The translations under genes were made by a program, and so were the position numbers. This document shows, one piece after another, positions 61,101 through 64,000 of a DNA stretch of 64,000 nt (its first letter is position 1; each line of letters starts with the position of its first letter). The notes beneath the pieces were generated by a model. That model had not been told where the DNA came from, did not search any database, and worked only from the letters and a program-made list of their open reading frames with translations. Source of the stretch: Allolobophora icterica. Lineage: Eukaryota > Annelida > Clitellata > Crassiclitellata > Lumbricidae. Where the stretch lies: positions 28,619,028-28,683,027 of the forward strand of contig OY744608.1 in NCBI GenBank assembly GCA_963556255.1, given 5' to 3'.

Positions 61101-63523
61101 TCCAACACGGCCAAATAGAACGGTTTTCAGTCTAGTGTAGAACTCGTAGGAGCTTACAGAAAATTAGATATGCAATTCAGCTATGCATACCAGGACTTCC
61201 TTGAGGTTCTTGAATTAAAACTAGACTACTGTCTCCGATGAGGTAAATCTCTGCCTAACTTACCAGTAAGACCCAGAAAATGCTGATCAGTTTGATTTAT
61301 GACTGTTACAGTGTGGTTACATGTTTGATGTTTCTTTAGCTACTGACTGCCTGGCAAGCCTTGTTGAAAGGGATTGCGATGTCATTCTTCCAGATAACAG
61401 TGGCTGCCTTGCGATACATTATGCTGCCAGCAACAACCGTTTAGACTGTGTGAGATTTCTTATAGTACAGGGTACTGATCTCGACATCACGCAGTCACAA
61501 GGCAAGACACCAGTCCATCTGGTATGTGTAACTGCATTCCAAATCTAATTTTCTGTAAGCTCCTAATGTCCCCAGCAACTGAACCCTGCATACAGTGCAT
61601 AGACTTGCTAAAGGTAGACTTCAAAACAACTTGTACCGTAATTATAAATGTTAATTTTGTTATTTACTTCATTTCAAATTTTAGTCTGTATTAATTTTAA
61701 ATTAAAAGTGATTATGAATTTATGCTTACGAAGTTGTGAATATAAGAGTTTACTTTCATTTCAAATTTTAGTATATCTTAATTGTAACTTAAAAACAATT
61801 ATCTAAGGGTTTGAAGTTTTGAAGTTTTATGAGCGTCAAATTTAAAAACAAATAGTTATAAATTTTGAAAATAAATATCTGCACAGTCAGTTGAATTGAG
61901 GTTAAAATCTTATTGAATTATATGATCATTTAGCCTGGCAAAGTTTGCCTTTGCACATTTTAGAGGTTTTCACAAAGCACTGTAATGCTTTGCAATTTTT
62001 CTGTACATCATCTGGGTTTTTCATATGTCTTCGAATTACTGGTTAAAATATCTTTTGCCACATTTGCTGTTATGCATGCCTTTTTCTAAGTCATCTAGAT
62101 AGAGAATGTGATATAATAAAATATGTTGATTTTTCCATGAAAATTATTAACTTTCGCTGTTGGTATGTTTCAGGCTGCTGAGCATGGTGCCATCAGTGTC
62201 CTACACTGGCTGCTTGAAAAAGGTGCCAAGACAAACGTTCAAGATGGTTGGTGGTGTTTAATTCACCCTGGATATCCTTGATTTCCATTTCTAGTCTTCA
62301 TTCATTCTATACAGCTGCTTCCTTAATGTACATGTTGTGTATTCTTTGATTTGATTGAAGCTTATCGCTTGTTTACTTTTGTTCTTCACTTTGTTTCTTC
62401 AAACATTTGTCTGAGAGCCATAGAATTGTTTAGTGAACAGTCATCAAGCAGCTACTTCTTATGACATCTAATAACACGACTACTGCAAGTTTGTAGTAGT
62501 GAAATTATTTAATTGTTCAAGTATATTCAACAGTCTGTTATTAGCTGATCTAATGGTAAAAAATCTGTCTCAATTTACCAATTATGCTAATAGGTGTCAA
62601 TTGTGTTATGCAATGTCGATGACTTCCAAAGTTGTCAAATGATTGGACTTGAAACTGTGTTTATGTCCGATTTGTAACAGCACTAACTCAAAACAAAGAT
62701 GCGCAGGCTTTGTTTTGCGAATATATAATTAAATGAATGAACAAGCTTAAGAACAAGAGTACTTGAGTCATCAACATACAGTGTCTAAACAAACAAATCT
62801 GTCGATGACATTTTTTGCAACTGAGATTATCAACGGAGTACATGACGGTGCAAATTTTTTCATGCTCTTCTCACAAAGCATTGATGTTTCTGTTTATAAG
62901 CTCTCTCTCCTGGCAAGTCAAAACTCGCCACTGATGCAAACAGTCATGCAAACATTGACCAAAAAACATATATTAAATCATTGTATGTGATGCTCACTAA
63001 TTTGAGGTGTGTACTTAAAATGCTTGCAGACATCAACCAATCACAGTTCAACTAGTCAGGTAGCTTGATGGCATTGCATCAAAATAATTTCATGCCAAAG
63101 GCCTGGGAACCCCCCAGCCATTTGCAAACAAGGCAGTTACCCAATGACACATTAGTATGACAGCATAGAAAATACAAACACGTGCTTTTTCAGAATCTAT
63201 GACCAAGTGATAAGAATAAGACACTTTGTCAATAAACCAATATGTGCTATGTTGTATGGTGGTGTAACTAACAAAATACATGGAACATCGGTAATACATT
63301 TTAGAGAAAGCATGAAATATAAGTTTAAATCAAAGCAATTGATTTTACTTGTATGCAGCTTTTGGTAACACTGCCTTGCATGGATCTGCTGCCACTGGTC
63401 GTGCTGCAGCCTACAACTGCCTCTTGAGTCATGGAGCAGACACAACTCTTGTTAATAAGAAGGGAGATACGTCGTTTGAAGTTGCAAAAAAACATGGTCA
63501 TCCTGTTATGATGCAGAATGCAA
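58105..63523 (+). CDS. Ankyrin-repeat protein, 5' part
   Basis: Six exons join in phase: 58105-58482, 60157-60358, 60748-60912, 61340-61521, 62174-62246, 63359-63523; the last ends in a good donor (GTAAGT), so the gene continues past the window. The first about 70 residues are Ser/Lys-rich and likely disordered. Ankyrin repeats then follow one after another (for example GRTCLHQACLGGHFQVVELL, GRRLAHLAAMRNHHNIIEFL, GKTPVHLAAEHGAISVLHWL, GNTALHGSAATGRAAAYNCL). About eight repeats are visible. Exon borders fall mainly near repeat borders. No other domain is seen, so the family (espin-like, ASB-like or other) cannot be decided. ATG 58105 is the first in-frame start; ATG 58111 is three residues' worth of bases further on and also possible. 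Confidence 0.85.
58483..60156 (+). other. Ankyrin gene intron 1
   Basis: AT-rich intron. Near 59886-59910 it holds ATTTATATAGCGCCTCTCGAG, a short motif also seen at 20201 and in similar form at 40301. Open frames such as 58882-59178 lack splice signals that fit the gene. Nothing else is recognisable. Confidence 0.5.
60970..61150 (+). repeat. Dispersed repeat fragment in ankyrin intron
   Basis: ATTCATTC repeats are followed by GAGTATTATATGGCACCTG and TCAAGGTGGCTACTCAGAGG, resembling the ATTTATATAGCGCCT repeats elsewhere in the window. Ends are not defined. Confidence 0.45.
62247..63358 (+). other. Ankyrin gene intron 5
   Basis: AT-rich, about 1.1 kb, no repeat or frame worth reporting. The preceding donor is GTTGGT, which is weaker than the others but is the one that keeps the phase with the exon at 63359. 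Confidence 0.5.
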
Positions 63524-64000
63524 GTAAGTGCTGAATATAGCTGTGTCTAATGGTTATGCTGTTCTCTGAGTCAGATAATTCTGTACAAAGATTAAAACAT
63601 ATACCAGTCATAACTATTTGAAGTGGTAACTTTGGGAGCCAGGTGTTAAATAAATTTGTTGTCTGGCCTTGGTAAGTCACATGATAATGATGCACATTAT
63701 AGGTTCTGTGACAGTATTTCATAATAAATAACATTTAAAATGTGTTCATACTGGCAAGTTGTAACTAACTTATCTTAGAGCCCAATAGTTTCATATACAG
63801 ATTACTTACTACTTGTCATGTCATCAGCTGTCATTTATTGCCTGGAATTCTGTTCAACAGATTATAGAGATCTGTTTTTTTTTTATCTGAAACTGGTTTT
63901 GTACATGTTTTAAAAATTTTGATTTGAAGAATTTGTTTATCCAAAAATTACATTTGGCAAGATTGTCATGACTCTACTGAAGCACAGGTTAGGTTTTTTG
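63524..64000 (+). other. Ankyrin gene, intron running off the window
   Basis: Sequence after the donor at 63524. I see no further exon with ankyrin-like sequence before the window ends, although a short one close to the edge could be missed. Confidence 0.45.

Overview
This is nuclear DNA from an animal, most likely a marine invertebrate. The genes have many small exons, long AT-rich introns with GT-AG borders, and no operon-like packing. Five protein genes can be assembled exon by exon, with splice phases that agree. The species cannot be named from the sequence. The short dispersed repeats, the frequent TAGGCCTA motif and the many hAT-type elements resemble what is seen in several deuterostome and lophotrochozoan genomes, but that is only an impression.

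Layout, left to right. (1) 1071-19236, plus strand: the 3' part of an ALP/Enigma-type PDLIM gene (ZM-motif region and one C-terminal LIM domain; the PDZ exons lie before the window). Its 14.7-kb intron carries a nearly pristine Ty3/gypsy LTR retrotransposon on the minus strand (4872-15894). (2) 21975-35870, minus strand: a complete 18-exon gene for a 724-residue M3-family (oligopeptidase A-like) protein whose metal-binding and catalytic residues are replaced. Two of its introns hold a hAT element and a piggyBac remnant. (3) 38573-44110, plus strand: a complete FKBP4/5-type co-chaperone (two FKBP domains plus TPRs), with one GC-AG intron and a small hAT element in its first coding intron. (4) 45602-51506: an intergenic 5.9-kb nest of DNA transposons, bounded by two directly repeated copies of one hAT element whose flanking duplications show that the whole block behaves as one unit. 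(5) 51908-56798, minus strand: a complete METTL1 (tRNA m7G46 methyltransferase catalytic subunit) gene. (6) 58105-63523 and beyond, plus strand: the 5' part of an ankyrin-repeat gene, open at the right edge.

The genes share no obvious pathway and look like ordinary neighbours: PDLIM and the M3 gene converge (candidate poly(A) signals about 130 bp apart), FKBP and METTL1 converge around the transposon nest, and METTL1 and the ankyrin gene diverge. The most unusual points are the M3 pseudoenzyme, the composite hAT structure, the gag reading frame that starts inside the LTR, the deleted integrase core in an otherwise young retroelement, and a hAT target duplication that falls exactly on a 5' splice site.
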